DNA from: CBDULQ01 sp965368115
Lineage (GTDB): Bacteria; Pseudomonadota; Gammaproteobacteria; SZUA-229
Reading direction: 5' to 3'
DNA: 6,805 nucleotides
Assembly (NCBI GenBank): GCA_965368115.1
Contig: CBDULQ010000203.1
Location: 1 to 6,805 of the forward strand
Both the position numbers and the translations under genes were made by a program. Positions within the stretch are counted from its first letter, which is position 1, and each line of letters starts with the position of its first letter. This document shows positions 6,710-6,805 of the stretch, piece after piece. The notes under the pieces were generated by a model that searched no databases, had not been told where the DNA came from, and was given only the letters and a program-made list of their open reading frames with translations.

Positions 6710-6805
6710 TTAAGTTCCTCCGAAGCGGATTTATATTGAGTTCTGGAATTCGATGTTATGTGCGTGCTTTTATTCACAGCTCACTGCGATTTTTAATTTT
6801 TATAG
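6710..6805 (-). other. AT-rich leader upstream of qmoA
   Basis: These 96 bases hold the qmoA ribosome site (GGAGGA, 6716-6721) and are clearly more AT-rich than the coding region. Minus-strand frames are stopped within the first bases from the right edge in two cases and after ten codons in the third, so at most the last few codons of an upstream gene could be present. A TATAAA at 6730-6735 could be a -10 element, but no convincing -35 stands 16-18 bases away. A promoter here is possible, not shown. Confidence 0.4.

Noticed and set aside
1..6805. CRISPR arrays, tRNA or rRNA genes, insertion sequences, long direct repeats
   Set aside because: None was seen on reading both strands; the only clear inverted repeat is the terminator at 1567-1590.

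Overview
The window is densely coded and every supported gene lies on the minus strand. It has two parts. From about 1615 to 6709 there is a compact four-gene redox operon, in transcription order qmoA, qmoB, hdrC, hdrB. It ends in a strong intrinsic terminator at 1564-1590. Downstream of that terminator, in what looks like a separate transcription unit, lie a small two-CBS-domain protein (about 1046-1498) and a family 4 glycosyltransferase. The glycosyltransferase starts at 981 and runs off the left edge of the window without its C-terminus.

The operon encodes a heterodisulfide-reductase-like (Hdr-like) iron-sulfur flavoprotein complex. QmoA (426 aa) and QmoB (752 aa) are two divergent HdrA-type FAD/Fe-S subunits. 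QmoB also carries a 2[4Fe-4S] ferredoxin domain and an MvhD-like tail. HdrC (about 208 aa) has two classical [4Fe-4S] motifs. HdrB (298 aa) has two complete CCG motifs of the kind that bind noncubane [4Fe-4S] clusters. In the classical Qmo complex the third subunit is QmoC, an HdrC domain fused to a heme-b membrane domain. Here that position is held by stand-alone HdrC and HdrB, and none of the four proteins shows a transmembrane segment. The predicted complex is therefore soluble, which is the most notable aspect of the window. Known Qmo-type complexes exchange electrons with adenylylsulfate (APS) reductase, so aprBA would be the natural partner. It is not visible here, and the window ends 96 bases upstream of qmoA.

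The likely host is a sulfur-metabolising bacterium. A proteobacterial, probably gammaproteobacterial, sulfur oxidiser fits the moderate GC content, the Shine-Dalgarno sites and the type of flanking genes, but taxonomy cannot be fixed from this sequence alone. Inferred electron path: a sulfite/APS-linked donor or acceptor meets QmoA/QmoB, electrons move through the FAD and Fe-S centres to HdrC, and HdrB presents noncubane clusters to a disulfide or thiol partner not encoded here. The CBS protein and the glycosyltransferase are probably unrelated to this pathway and simply adjacent.
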